Shown piece after piece: positions 9,542 to 18,349 of a DNA stretch of 64,000 nt. The stretch lies in the NCBI GenBank assembly GCA_002392965.1, contig DGIA01000010.1, positions 1-64,000 on the forward strand, written 5' to 3'. Under the pieces are notes generated by a model. It was given only the letters and a program-made list of their open reading frames with translations. It did no database searches and had not been told where the DNA came from. Position 1 is the first letter of the stretch. Each line of letters begins with the position of its first letter. The DNA comes from Bacteroidales bacterium UBA3834 (GTDB taxonomy: Bacteria; Bacteroidota; Bacteroidia; Bacteroidales; P3). The position numbers and the translations under genes were made by a program.

Positions 9542-11296
9542 ATGTATAGAACAAATACTTGCGGTGAGCTTAGACTTGCCAATGCGGGACAGACCGTGAC
9601 CCTTGCCGGCTGGGTGCAACGTTCGCGCGACCTTGGTGGTATGACTTTTATCGACTTGCGTGACCGTTACGGTATCACGCAGTTGGCTTTCAATATGGAA
9701 ACCAATGCCCCTCTCTGTGAGCAGGCTCGCAAGCTGGGAAGGGAATATGTCATCCAGGTGACAGGAAAAGTTATCGAGCGGAGTTCGAAGAATGCCAAAA
9801 TCCCTACTGGAGAGATTGAGATTGAGGTGAATGCACTGAATGTGCTCAACGAAGCCAAGGTGCCGCCCTTCACCATTGAGGACCAGAGCGACGGCGGCGA
9901 CGATATCCGTATGAAGTACCGTTACCTCGACATCCGCCGCAATCCCGTAAAGAACAACCTCGTGATGCGCCACAAGATGGCCATGCTCGTGAGAAACTAC
10001 CTCAGCGACCGCGATTTCCTGGAGATCGAGACCCCCATGCTCATCAAGAGCACTCCCGAGGGTGCCCGCGACTTCGTGGTGCCCAGCCGCATGAATCCCG
10101 GCGAGTTCTACGCCCTGCCGCAGAGCCCCCAGCAGTACAAGCAGCTGCTCATGGTGGCCGGCATGGACCGCTACTTCCAGATTGTGCGCTGCTTCCGCGA
10201 CGAGGACCTGCGCGCCGACCGCCAGCCCGAGTTCACGCAGATCGACTGCGAGATGAGCTTCGTGGAGCAGGAAGACGTACTCAACATGTTCGAAGGCCTG
10301 GCCAAGCATCTCTTCAAGGAGATGAAAGGCATCGAGTTCGACCGCTTCCCCCGCATGACATGGCACGACGCCATGCGTCTCTACGGCAGCGACAAGCCGG
10401 ATATCCGCTTCGGCATGGAATTCAAGGAGGTGACCGATGTAGTCAAAGGCCACGGCTTCGGCCTCTTCGACGGTGCCGAGCTGGTGGTGGGTATCGTGGC
10501 CGAAGGCTGTGCAGAATACACCCGCAAGCAACTCGACGCGCTGACCGACTTCGTCAAGCGTCCGCAGGTGGGTGCCGGTGGCATGGTCTATATCAAATAC
10601 AACGCCGACGGCAGTTTCAAGAGCTCGGTCGATAAGTTCTACGATGCCGAGGCGCTGAAGGCCATCGCCGACAAGATGGGAGCCAAGCCCGGCGACTTGA
10701 TGCTGCTGCTCTGCGGCCCCGCCATGAAGACGCGCACACAGCTCTGCGCCCTGCGCCTCGAGATGGGACAGCAGCTCGGCTTGCGCGACCCGCAGAAGTT
10801 TGCCCCTCTCTGGGTCATCGACTTCCCGCTGTTGGAGTGGGACGAGGAAACACAGCGCTTCTACGCCATGCATCATCCCTTCACGGCTCCCAAGCCTGAG
10901 GACGAGGCTCTGCTGGATGACCCGTCGAAGTGGGGTGACATACGCGCCAATGCATACGACATCGTGATGAACGGCACCGAGGTGGGTGGCGGCAGCATCC
11001 GTATCCACGACCGCACCCTTCAGAACAAAATGTTCCACACCCTCGGCTTCACCGACGAGAGCGCCTACGCCCAGTTTGGCTTCCTGATGGATGCCTTCAC
11101 CTACGGTGCACCGCCTCACGCAGGTCTGGCCTTCGGCTTCGACCGTCTGTGCTCCATCTTCGCCGGCGCCGATAGCATCCGCGACTTCATCGCCTTCCCG
11201 AAGAACAACTCGGGCCGTGACGTGATGAGCCAGTCGCCATCACCCATCAGCCAGGAGCAGCTCGACGAGCTCTGCATCAAGGTGGATGTGAAATGA
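9542..11296 (+). CDS. aspS: aspartyl-tRNA synthetase
   Basis: A 584-residue class II synthetase that charges tRNA-Asp in the cytoplasm. An OB-fold anticodon-binding domain (residues 1-105) is followed by motif 1, motif 2 ([18 protein letters not shown] near residue 220), a bacterial GAD insertion at about 290-420, and motif 3 (GLAFGFDRL near 525). Length is usual for the bacterial type. Its stop overlaps menA by 4 nt, so it heads a run aspS-menA-menG-MBOAT-SGNH. Confidence 0.98.
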   Translation: MYRTNTCGELRLANAGQTVTLAGWVQRSRDLGGMTFIDLRDRYGITQLAFNMETNAPLCEQARKLGREYVIQVTGKVIERSSKNAKIPTGEIEIEVNALNVLNEAKVPPFTIEDQSDGGDDIRMKYRYLDIRRNPVKNNLVMRHKMAMLVRNYLSDRDFLEIETPMLIKSTPEGARDFVVPSRMNPGEFYALPQSPQQYKQLLMVAGMDRYFQIVRCFRDEDLRADRQPEFTQIDCEMSFVEQEDVLNMFEGLAKHLFKEMKGIEFDRFPRMTWHDAMRLYGSDKPDIRFGMEFKEVTDVVKGHGFGLFDGAELVVGIVAEGCAEYTRKQLDALTDFVKRPQVGAGGMVYIKYNADGSFKSSVDKFYDAEALKAIADKMGAKPGDLMLLLCGPAMKTRTQLCALRLEMGQQLGLRDPQKFAPLWVIDFPLLEWDEETQRFYAMHHPFTAPKPEDEALLDDPSKWGDIRANAYDIVMNGTEVGGGSIRIHDRTLQNKMFHTLGFTDESAYAQFGFLMDAFTYGAPPHAGLAFGFDRLCSIFAGADSIRDFIAFPKNNSGRDVMSQSPSPISQEQLDELCIKVDVK

Positions 11297-12171
11297 AGGT
11301 AAAGGCTTTAATTAAATCAATGCGTCTCCGCACATTGCCCCTGTCGCTGGCAGGAGTGGTGTGCGGAGCCCTTTTGTCCATGTTCTTCCGGGCAGATGGC
11401 AATACCCTGGAGCTGCTTCTGGTAGCCCTTACGGCTTGTTCGCTGCAAATTCTCTCAAATCTCAGCAATGAGATGGGTGACTATCTGAGCGGAGTCGATA
11501 GCGAGAGCCGCGAAGGACCCAACTACGGTATGACCGCTGGCGGCCTTACGGTCAAGCAGATGTGGCACGCCATAAACGCGATGGTGGTGGCTTGCTGTGT
11601 CTTTGGCCTTGCAATGGTTCTCGTTTCCGGCAGCCCCTGGTGGGTGCTGCTGTTAGGTGCCGCTGCCATCTGGGCGGCCACGCACTACACCCTCGGCAAA
11701 AATCCATACGGCTATATTGGCCTCGGCGACCTGTTCGTCTTCATCTTCTTCGGTCTGGTGAGTGTTTTGGGCGGCTACTTTATACTGGCCCACACTATCG
11801 ATTTTACACTTTGGCTGATGGCTCCTGCCGTAGGCATGGGCCTGCTCAGCGTGGCGGTGCTCAATGTGAACAACATCCGCGACATGGAGAGCGACAAGGG
11901 TGTCCGCAAGACCATCCCGCTTCGCATGGGTGAACGCAATGCAAAGCTGTATCAGACATTGTTGGTCGTTTTAGGTGTGGGTTGTTTCTATCTGGCACCT
12001 TTGCGTCCATACCTGATGTTCATTACGTTGCCCTTTTTTGTGTGGCACTTGGTGATTGTATGGCGTGGCAGCGGTCGAAAGCTTGATGCCGCTTTGCCAT
12101 TGTTGGTTCTCTCTACGTTTGCGTTGGCCATTCTCTATAGTTTCAATGTGGCATACAGCCCTCTCAGATAA
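11293..12171 (+). CDS. menA: 1,4-dihydroxy-2-naphthoate octaprenyltransferase
   Basis: A 292-residue polytopic membrane prenyltransferase of the UbiA superfamily. It attaches the isoprenoid tail to dihydroxynaphthoate in menaquinone synthesis. The first Asp-rich motif region reads [13 protein letters not shown] (residues 55-67) and the second is [10 protein letters not shown] near residue 195; eight or so hydrophobic helices follow the usual pattern. It overlaps aspS by ATGA, and the next gene encodes the following pathway step, which supports the assignment. Confidence 0.93.
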   Translation: MKVKALIKSMRLRTLPLSLAGVVCGALLSMFFRADGNTLELLLVALTACSLQILSNLSNEMGDYLSGVDSESREGPNYGMTAGGLTVKQMWHAINAMVVACCVFGLAMVLVSGSPWWVLLLGAAAIWAATHYTLGKNPYGYIGLGDLFVFIFFGLVSVLGGYFILAHTIDFTLWLMAPAVGMGLLSVAVLNVNNIRDMESDKGVRKTIPLRMGERNAKLYQTLLVVLGVGCFYLAPLRPYLMFITLPFFVWHLVIVWRGSGRKLDAALPLLVLSTFALAILYSFNVAYSPLR

Positions 12172-12178
12172 CGACGCT

Positions 12179-12817
12179 ATGGCCTACGACTTCGACACGA
12201 TAGCGCGTGACTACGACCGCATGAACCACCTGATGACCCTTGGGCTCGACCGTTGCTGGCGCAGGCAAGCGGTGAAGGGCTTGCACGGACATGTGCTGGA
12301 TGTAGCCTGCGGCACGGGCGACATGGTGCTGGAATTGACGAAGCGTGGCTGCACCGTTACTGGTGTGGACCTTAGTGAGGAGATGATGTCCATCGCCAAG
12401 ACCAAAGCGCCTGCCACATATATATTGGGCGATGCCGAACACCTGCCATTCCCAGACGCGGCTTTCGTCGCCGTCACCTGCGCCTTCGGTGTGCGCAATT
12501 TTGTGCATCTGAAAAAGGGCCTCGGCGAGATGCTGCGTGTGCTCAAGCCGGGTGGACGCATGGTGATACTGGAACTGGCAACGCCCGACAGTGTAATCAT
12601 CCGTCCGTTCTATGACTTTTATGCAAAACACACAATCCCTTTGCTTGGCAAGTGGCTCGCCGGCAACCGCACGGCTTACGCCTATTTGCCGGAAAGCATT
12701 GAGCGTTTTCCCAAAGGGGAAGACTTCATGCAGATCATAAAAGAACTCGGAGCCGCAGTCGTTCAGCATAAGCAGACCTTCGGTGTGTGCCGTATGTATC
12801 AAATCACCAAGCCGTAA
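12179..12817 (+). CDS. menG: demethylmenaquinone methyltransferase
   Basis: A 212-residue SAM-dependent methyltransferase of the UbiE/MenG family, which methylates demethylmenaquinone in the last step of menaquinone synthesis. The family N-terminal signature is present (DYDRMNHLMTLGLDRCWRR), then SAM motif I (VLDVACGTGDM), LSEEMM, and the C-terminal FGVCRMYQITKP. The ATG at 12179 gives a slightly short protein for the family, and an upstream GTG at 12147 inside menA is a less likely alternative. It follows menA directly. Confidence 0.92.
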   Translation: MAYDFDTIARDYDRMNHLMTLGLDRCWRRQAVKGLHGHVLDVACGTGDMVLELTKRGCTVTGVDLSEEMMSIAKTKAPATYILGDAEHLPFPDAAFVAVTCAFGVRNFVHLKKGLGEMLRVLKPGGRMVILELATPDSVIIRPFYDFYAKHTIPLLGKWLAGNRTAYAYLPESIERFPKGEDFMQIIKELGAAVVQHKQTFGVCRMYQITKP

Positions 12818-12830
12818 CCCCCCGATTGCC

Positions 12831-14249
12831 ATGCTGTTCAATTCCATAGAGTTCCTGCTGTTTTTCCCCACGGTGACGCTGCTGTTCTATCTTCTGCCTC
12901 ACCGCTTCCGCTGGATGCTCTTGTTGGCAGCGAGCTGCTTCTTCTACATGTGGTTCATCCCCAAGTATATCTTCATACTTCTCATCACCATCGTCATCGA
13001 CTTCTCGGCCGGCATACTGATAGAACGGTGGGCCGATGCCCCTGCGAAAAAACGGACATGCCTCATCGTCAGCATTGTTTCCACCTGCCTGGTACTCTTT
13101 ATCTTCAAGTACTTGAATTTCTGTAGTGCCAATCTGGTTGCCTTGGCGCAGCATTTCGGTTGGGCGCACCCCACCAAGGTGCTGAATATCATTCTCCCCA
13201 TCGGCCTTTCCTTCCATACGTTCCAGAGTCTTAGCTATGTCATTGAGGTCTATCGCGGCCACCAGGCGGCAGAACGCCATTTCGGCTACTATTCGCTCTA
13301 TGTGATGTTCTATCCCCAGTTGGTCACCGGCCCCATCGAACGCCCACAGAACCTGCTCCGTCAGCTCCACGAGGAGAAACACATGCAATATGAGAACATC
13401 GCCAATGGACTGCGGTTGATACTCTTTGGTATGTTTCTCAAAATGGTGGTGGCCGACAATCTGGGTGTTTATGTGGATCAAATCTACGAGCACCCCGAGC
13501 TTTACGGCCGTGGCGACCTCTTGCTGGGAATGGTTTTCTATTCTTTCCAGATCTATGGAGACTTCTTCGGCTATTCCACCATCGCCCTTGGCTGTGCCCT
13601 GACGATGGGCTTCACCATCACCGACAATTTCCGTACCCCCTACCTTTCCAGCAGTGTGCGTGAGTTTTGGCGCCGGTGGCATATTTCACTCTCGTCCTGG
13701 TTCCGCGACTATTTGTATATCCCCCTTGGTGGCAATCGCGTCCCCTTGCCGCGCTGGGTGCTCAACACTCTGATAGTGTTTACAGTGTGCGGTATCTGGC
13801 ATGGCGCCAACTGGACTTTTATGCTGTGGGGATTTGCTTATGGATTGTTGCTTGTTGTCGAAAAGGGACTTCGGGGCATTCATCTCTTCGACCGTATCAC
13901 AGGGAAGGTGGGACGTGCCGTGGTTCAGGTGCTCAATGTGGCCAAGACCTTTGTGGTCGTCACCCTTCTGTGGAGTGTTTTCCGTTCCCCGTCGTTCGGC
14001 GACTTGCACAACCTTTTCTCCGCGTTGATTGATAATCACGGCACCGAGCATCTTCAAGTGGGTGCGGTGGCTTGGGTGGCGTTGGCGCTGTTTGTCCTTT
14101 CCGACCTGCTGACCTGCCATAGCCGCTTCGATGCATGGTGCGGTCGTCGCCCTGCGGTTGTCCGTTGGGCGATTTATGCAGTCTTGGTTTTTGCCGTCAT
14201 CGCCCAGTCGTCGGTGCAGAACTATCCATTCATCTATTTCCAGTTTTGA
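12831..14249 (+). CDS. MBOAT-family membrane O-acyltransferase (AlgI/DltB-like)
   Basis: A 472-residue polytopic membrane protein with family landmarks QLVTGPIERP, FWRRWHISLSSWFRDYLYIPLGG and GIWHGANWTF, the last holding the invariant catalytic His. Such proteins move acyl groups across the membrane onto exported glycans. The next gene, 2 nt downstream, looks like the partner that completes transfer, so the pair probably O-acetylates an exopolysaccharide, LPS or peptidoglycan component. The ATG at 12831 begins the first hydrophobic segment. Confidence 0.9.
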   Translation: MLFNSIEFLLFFPTVTLLFYLLPHRFRWMLLLAASCFFYMWFIPKYIFILLITIVIDFSAGILIERWADAPAKKRTCLIVSIVSTCLVLFIFKYLNFCSANLVALAQHFGWAHPTKVLNIILPIGLSFHTFQSLSYVIEVYRGHQAAERHFGYYSLYVMFYPQLVTGPIERPQNLLRQLHEEKHMQYENIANGLRLILFGMFLKMVVADNLGVYVDQIYEHPELYGRGDLLLGMVFYSFQIYGDFFGYSTIALGCALTMGFTITDNFRTPYLSSSVREFWRRWHISLSSWFRDYLYIPLGGNRVPLPRWVLNTLIVFTVCGIWHGANWTFMLWGFAYGLLLVVEKGLRGIHLFDRITGKVGRAVVQVLNVAKTFVVVTLLWSVFRSPSFGDLHNLFSALIDNHGTEHLQVGAVAWVALALFVLSDLLTCHSRFDAWCGRRPAVVRWAIYAVLVFAVIAQSSVQNYPFIYFQF

Positions 14250-14251
14250 GC

Positions 14252-15268
14252 ATGAAAAAGTCATTGATAAAAATATTGTCCAAGGTGCTGCTCCTCGCGG
14301 CAGTGCTCTTTGTGCTGGAGATGATCTATCGCTTGACGCTCTATCCTCGTGACATCGAAGAGCAATGCGGCCTGATGGAGCTCTCTCTCAAACCCTTGCA
14401 GGAGGATGCCGACATGATTTATCTCGGCGAGTCGTCCAACCACAACTGTAATGATGCCGACACCGACCGACGGTCCATCTGCCAGATGATTGACGATCAG
14501 TTGCCCGGACATCATGTGGCCGACCTGGCCCACAATGCCACCCATTCCGGTGTCTTTTACGACATCATGAACAATATCCCCGACTCCTGCCGGGTGCAGA
14601 CGGCCATCATCACGGTCAATCTGCGCTCCTTCACCAGCGAATGGATATGGTCCAATCTCGAAACCCCCTTGCGCAAGCAGCAGGTGATGATGAAAAAGGC
14701 GCCGGCGTTATACAAACGGATGCTCTTGGCCTTCAAAGCCTATCCCCATTGGACGGAGGATGAACGTTGGGCGCTGGTGCGTCGTGGCCTCAAGCGTCAG
14801 ACCTTTTCGATTCCTGGATTTCCTTATACCGATGCTGCCGAATGGGACCGTGAAATGTGGCATCAGGGTACCCAGAGCGGTCTCTCCGACGACAGTGCCG
14901 CTTTGGCCTGCCACTATATCAAGTGTTTTGCCTGCACCCTTGACGACAATAATCCCCGCATCCGTGACTTCGATCACATTGTGCGTCTCTGCCGTCGGCG
15001 CGGATGGACGCCGGTGTTCCACATCCTTCCCGACAACGAGGACCAGATGGACTCACTCGTCGGGCCGCAGTTGCTCACCCTGCTCCACAACAACGCCCGC
15101 TTCATTCAGCAGCGCTATGAGGCCATGGGTGTCATGGTGGTCAACAATCAAGGCATTGTGCGCGATTCGGCATTCAACGAGCGGCTCTATCCCACAGAGC
15201 ACTATAACGAGAAAGGCCGCCGTGCTGTGGCTGATGCCATAGCGGCGGCCCTTTGTCGAGCCAATTAA
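14252..15268 (+). CDS. probable SGNH-like partner of the MBOAT acyltransferase
   Basis: A 338-residue protein with an N-terminal membrane anchor (about residues 5-27) and an extracytoplasmic domain. IYLGESSNHNCND near residue 52 is a GxS nucleophile-like site and YNEKGRRAVADAI near the C-terminus resembles the SGNH catalytic His region (PTEHYNEKG holds the likely His). This layout matches AlgJ/AlgX/DltD-like proteins encoded beside MBOATs. The context supports glycan O-acylation; acceptor unknown. Confidence 0.65.
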   Translation: MKKSLIKILSKVLLLAAVLFVLEMIYRLTLYPRDIEEQCGLMELSLKPLQEDADMIYLGESSNHNCNDADTDRRSICQMIDDQLPGHHVADLAHNATHSGVFYDIMNNIPDSCRVQTAIITVNLRSFTSEWIWSNLETPLRKQQVMMKKAPALYKRMLLAFKAYPHWTEDERWALVRRGLKRQTFSIPGFPYTDAAEWDREMWHQGTQSGLSDDSAALACHYIKCFACTLDDNNPRIRDFDHIVRLCRRRGWTPVFHILPDNEDQMDSLVGPQLLTLLHNNARFIQQRYEAMGVMVVNNQGIVRDSAFNERLYPTEHYNEKGRRAVADAIAAALCRAN

Positions 15269-15280
15269 AGACGGTTGCTT

Positions 15281-15715
15281 TTATTTGAGTCCGTCGATGA
15301 TGGTGTCCAGATAAGTGACGAGATCACCCATCTGTTTGTCGTCCATTGCCTTCCCCTGCCATTGTTCCAAAAGACAGGCCTGGATGTTCTTGGCATCCTC
15401 TTCCAGGTGGATTCCCTTCTTGGTCAAGCTGACCAATGTGTGGCGTCCGTCGGCAATGCCGCGGGTGCGGATGATCAGCCCTTCCTTCTCCATGCGTTTC
15501 AGCAACGGCGTCAAGGTGTTGGTGTCAAGCATCAGTCGTCGGCACAATTCGCTGACCAATAGGTTGTTTTGTTCCCATAGCACCAGCAGTACCAAATACT
15601 GCGGATAGGTCAAGCCCAGGGGGGCAAGGAACGGATGGTAGGATTGTGTGACAAGCCTCGACGCTGTGTAGAGGCGGAAACACAACTGGTTCTTCAGTTT
15701 CAGCTGTTCGTACAT
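15281..15715 (-). CDS. MarR-family transcriptional regulator
   Basis: A 144-residue winged-helix regulator with the MarR layout: N-terminal dimer helix, recognition helix (SELCRRLMLDTNTLTPLLKRMEKEGLI split across residues 54-81) and wing RTRGIADGRHTLVSLT. In the OhrR branch of MarR a Cys near residue 15 senses organic peroxide; CFRLYTASR here has a Cys at about position 12. With the peroxidase gene overlapping it by 1 nt (TAATG), a peroxide-sensing repressor of this operon is a reasonable inference. Confidence 0.88.
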   Translation of the reverse strand: MYEQLKLKNQLCFRLYTASRLVTQSYHPFLAPLGLTYPQYLVLLVLWEQNNLLVSELCRRLMLDTNTLTPLLKRMEKEGLIIRTRGIADGRHTLVSLTKKGIHLEEDAKNIQACLLEQWQGKAMDDKQMGDLVTYLDTIIDGLK

Positions 15716-16353
15716 TACAGTAATGATTCAATGTCTTTCTCGAAGTCCTTGGGCTCGGTGGTGGGGGCATAGCGCTTCACCACGGTGCCGTCGCGGCTGA
15801 TGAGAAACTTGGTGAAATTCCATTTGATGTCGCTGTCTTTCTCCACGCTCTTGCTGATGGTCTTGAACAGCGCGGCCGATGCTTTGGCCTTCAAGCCATG
15901 GTACTCCTCGGTGGGAGCGGCCGATTTGAGGTAGGTGAAGATGGGGTGTTCTTCCTTGCCGTTGACATCGACTTTCTTCATAATCTGGAAGCTGACGCCG
16001 TAATTCAAACGGCAGAAGCCCTCGATCTCGCTGTCCGACCCCGGGTCTTGGTTGGCAAACTGGTTGCAAGGGAATCCGATGCACACCAGACCGCGGTCGC
16101 GGTACTTCTCGTTCAGCTTCTCCAATCCGTCAAACTGGGGGGTGAATCCGCATTTGCTGGCGGTGTTGATGATGAGCAGCACTTTGCCCTTGAAGTCGGC
16201 GAAGTCAATCTCTTTTCCGTTGCTTGCAACGGCTTTGTAATCATAAATGGTGGCCATTGTGTCTTGTTTTTGTGCCATGGCATGGCTCCCCGTTATGACG
16301 AGAGTCAATACTGTGGCGAATTTGTAAATACTTTTAAAAAAATGTTTTTTCAT
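15715..16353 (-). CDS. glutathione peroxidase-family thiol peroxidase, exported
   Basis: A 212-residue GPx-fold protein that reduces hydroperoxides, in bacteria usually with thioredoxin. The peroxidatic residue is Cys ([10 protein letters not shown], Cys68), not selenocysteine; FPCNQFANQ and WNFTKFLI give the Gln and Trp-Asn of the catalytic tetrad. A signal-like N-terminus (residues 1-28, ending HAMAQ) suggests periplasmic location, though an internal Met33 would give a cytosolic form. It overlaps the DUF4491 gene upstream by 20 nt and marR downstream by 1 nt. Confidence 0.93.
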   Translation of the reverse strand: MKKHFFKSIYKFATVLTLVITGSHAMAQKQDTMATIYDYKAVASNGKEIDFADFKGKVLLIINTASKCGFTPQFDGLEKLNEKYRDRGLVCIGFPCNQFANQDPGSDSEIEGFCRLNYGVSFQIMKKVDVNGKEEHPIFTYLKSAAPTEEYHGLKAKASAALFKTISKSVEKDSDIKWNFTKFLISRDGTVVKRYAPTTEPKDFEKDIESLL

Positions 16354-16651
16354 ACTTATTTTTGTTGGTATGTCCCGGCCCTTTGGGAAACCATCCCTTC
16401 TCGACGCGGCAGTGCTGCTTGGACAGCTCGTGTATCGACCATAGGCTGCTGAATCCCACCACGCCCAGCACGATGGAAACGATGCCGTGCAGAAAGAGCG
16501 ATCCGGCTATGCAACCCAAGCCCGCCAGCAGGAAGAGCCACCAGGACCCGACGCCCCAATGGTACTCCGCCTTGATGACCAAGGGATGGAATGTACCGAT
16601 GGCGACAAATGCAGCCGCTCCGACGATGATGCCAGAAAAGTCGATTCCCAT
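16334..16651 (-). CDS. DUF4491 small membrane protein
   Basis: A 105-residue protein with three hydrophobic segments ([48 protein letters not shown]) and the conserved ending [11 protein letters not shown] typical of DUF4491. Function is unknown. Its 3' end overlaps the start of the peroxidase gene by 20 nt, so the two are translationally linked, and the ferritin-like gene lies 31 nt upstream. Confidence 0.85.
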   Translation of the reverse strand: MGIDFSGIIVGAAAFVAIGTFHPLVIKAEYHWGVGSWWLFLLAGLGCIAGSLFLHGIVSIVLGVVGFSSLWSIHELSKQHCRVEKGWFPKGPGHTNKNKYEKTFF

Positions 16652-16682
16652 AAGGTAAGTATAGAGTAGGGGGCGATTCCGG

Positions 16683-17138
16683 TTACATCATCTTCATCAG
16701 CCAGTTCTGGTAGCCGATCTTCTCAATCTTGTCGAGCTGCTCCTCGCTCCAGTACTGATCCTCCTCCTCGTCGGCCAGATAGGCCTTGGTGATATCGTAG
16801 GTGGTGGGGTCGGCGGCCAGGGCGGGCATCATCTTGTACAGGCTCTCCACGCCCTCGCGCTGTATCCTGAGGTCGGCCTCGATGTAGGCTTTGGCATCCT
16901 CGATGAGCTTGCCCTGTTTGGTGATGTTCACCTCGGGGGTGCAGCCCAGGTCCATCATGCGGTTGGCATACTTCTCAACCCATTCCATCTCCTCGGTGTA
17001 GTGGTCGAGATACTTCTGGCCGAGCTTCTCGAAGCCCTGTGATTTGAAGAGCAATCCCTGCATCTTGTGCACAAAGGCACCCGTCGTGAGCTCGTTTACG
17101 ATCATCTGCGAGATCTGTAATGTCGTCGTAAAATCCAT
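16683..17138 (-). CDS. bacterioferritin-like protein with altered ferroxidase site
   Basis: A 151-residue four-helix-bundle protein aligning end to end with bacterioferritin: NEL at 15-17, EEM at 49-51, DEEE at 123-126 and KIGYQNWL near the end. By my alignment to E. coli Bfr, ligands E18, E51 and E127 are kept as E16, E50 and E124, and haem ligand M52 as M51. H54, E94 and H130 are instead W53, Q93 and D127. Iron storage by the normal di-iron chemistry is therefore doubtful. The ATG at 17138 matches the family start; an in-frame ATG 16 codons upstream is less likely. First gene of the peroxidase operon. Confidence 0.8.
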   Translation of the reverse strand: MDFTTTLQISQMIVNELTTGAFVHKMQGLLFKSQGFEKLGQKYLDHYTEEMEWVEKYANRMMDLGCTPEVNITKQGKLIEDAKAYIEADLRIQREGVESLYKMMPALAADPTTYDITKAYLADEEEDQYWSEEQLDKIEKIGYQNWLMKMM

Positions 17139-17183
17139 GGTTATAAGTTTTTTAATGGCTATAAAATTATATCGTTCACGATG

Positions 17184-17191
17184 CAAATGTA
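17184..17191 (-). promoter_or_regulatory. -7 box TACATTTG of the ferritin-peroxidase operon
   Basis: On the minus strand TACATTTG matches TAnnTTTG and lies 45 nt before the ferritin-like ATG. No clear -33 element. Confidence 0.45.
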
Positions 17192-17376
17192 CAAAGATTT
17201 TATTATGTGGAAAATGAAAAATAGAAATTTAATAATTTTTAACAAACTGATAGGATTGCTGAAATATGGGTCTGGTTTTGGAGTTTTAGATGTATGTATC
17301 TGATTATTAGTATGTATATATGTGTTGCTCGATGTTTTGTGTCTATTTCATTGATAATCAATGCTGATTCCCTAGT

Positions 17377-17453
17377 CCCTCCGTAGTCCCTCCGTAGTCC
17401 CTCCGTAGTTGGTCCGTAGTTGCTCCGTTGTTTGCCGGAGGAACCTCGGAGGA
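17377..17453. repeat. 11-nt tandem array B (5 clear units plus 2 degenerate)
   Basis: Units CCCTCCGTAGT (three times), TGGTCCGTAGT and TGCTCCGTTGT, then two weaker units containing CGGAGGA, which is partly inverse to CTCCGT. The gap 17139-17566 between divergent genes holds a very AT-rich stretch (about 17192-17370, no gene seen), this array, and two divergent promoters. Confidence 0.85.
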
Positions 17454-17512
17454 GTGACGGTGGTGATACGGAGGGGGTGCTTTGTCGGTCGTGTGCGATG
17501 AAACAATCGTGA

Positions 17513-17544
17513 TTTGAGCGGTAGGGAACATTTTCGTATCTTTG
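17513..17544 (+). promoter_or_regulatory. Bacteroides-type promoter of trmH
   Basis: TTTG at 17513-17516, a 20-nt spacer and TATCTTTG at 17537-17544 match the consensus exactly. The leader before the ATG at 17567 would be about 15 nt. Confidence 0.7.
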
Positions 17545-17566
17545 CACCGCAAAAAGCGAAACCACC

Positions 17567-18349
17567 ATGCAGACAATCCCCATCACCGACTTGGCCGCCC
17601 CCGAACTGGCCCCTTACGCACGGCTGACCGAAGCCCAGCTGCTCAACCGACTCCATCCCGCCGAGGGCCTGTTCATCTGCGAGAGCCTGAAGGTGATACG
17701 TGTGGCGCTGGCACAGGGCATGAAGCCGGTGTCGTTCCTCTGCGAGGAGAAATTCCTGCCGCAGGTGCCGGAGTGCGGTGTGCCGGTTTATACAGCAGCG
17801 CGTGAGGTGCTGAAGGGACTGACGGGGTATGAGTTGAGCCGCGGCATGTTGTGCTGTATGCATCGTCCGGCGCTGCCGTCGGTTGCTGCAGTGCTGCACG
17901 GGGCACGACGTGTGGCGGTGATCGACAGTGTGGTCAACAGTGAGAATACGGGGGCTATCTTCCGTGCCGCCGCCTCGTTGGGTATGGACGCGGTGCTGCT
18001 GACACGCACCTGCTGCGATCCGTTGAACCGACGGGCATGCCGGGTGAGCATGGGCACGGTGTTCCAGCTGCCGTGGACTTTCCTGGATGCATATAATCAA
18101 CTGAAAGAAAATGGATTCTCGACGATCGCCCTGGCACTGACCGACCGGTCGGTACCGATCGATGCTCCGGAATTGAAGGCCATCGACCGCATGGCCATCG
18201 TGATGGGGACCGAAGGGGAGGGATTGAGCGACCAGGTGCTGCGCATGGCCGACCATGTGGCGCGGATACCGATGCTTCGGGGCGTCGATTCGCTCAATGT
18301 CGCTGCTGCCGCTGCTGTGGCGTTCTGGGAATTAGGCAGGCCACTCTGA
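17567..18349 (+). CDS. TrmH/SpoU-family RNA 2'-O-methyltransferase
   Basis: A 260-residue SPOUT methyltransferase. The N-terminal substrate-binding part (GLFICESLKVIRVAL) is followed by the trefoil-knot motifs: motif 1 around VNSENTGAIFRAA (residues 124-136), motif 2 VMGTEGEGLS (about 210-219) and motif 3 DSLNVAAAAAVAFWEL (243-258). It methylates a ribose 2'-OH in rRNA or tRNA; the exact site cannot be told. Its last 56 nt overlap the convergent DUF4105 gene. Confidence 0.9.
   Translation: MQTIPITDLAAPELAPYARLTEAQLLNRLHPAEGLFICESLKVIRVALAQGMKPVSFLCEEKFLPQVPECGVPVYTAAREVLKGLTGYELSRGMLCCMHRPALPSVAAVLHGARRVAVIDSVVNSENTGAIFRAAASLGMDAVLLTRTCCDPLNRRACRVSMGTVFQLPWTFLDAYNQLKENGFSTIALALTDRSVPIDAPELKAIDRMAIVMGTEGEGLSDQVLRMADHVARIPMLRGVDSLNVAAAAAVAFWELGRPL

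Noticed and set aside
9185..11119. Long open frame antisense to aspS (about 644 codons)
   Set aside because: It mirrors a strongly conserved synthetase gene in GC-rich DNA, has His/Val/Leu-rich composition and no recognisable motif. Similar long antisense frames over the EF-hand, T9SS, DUF1015 and rnfC genes were rejected for the same reason.
16130..16160. Selenocysteine in the glutathione peroxidase
   Set aside because: The active-site codon on the minus strand is an ordinary Cys codon, not in-frame TGA, and no SECIS-like hairpin is needed.
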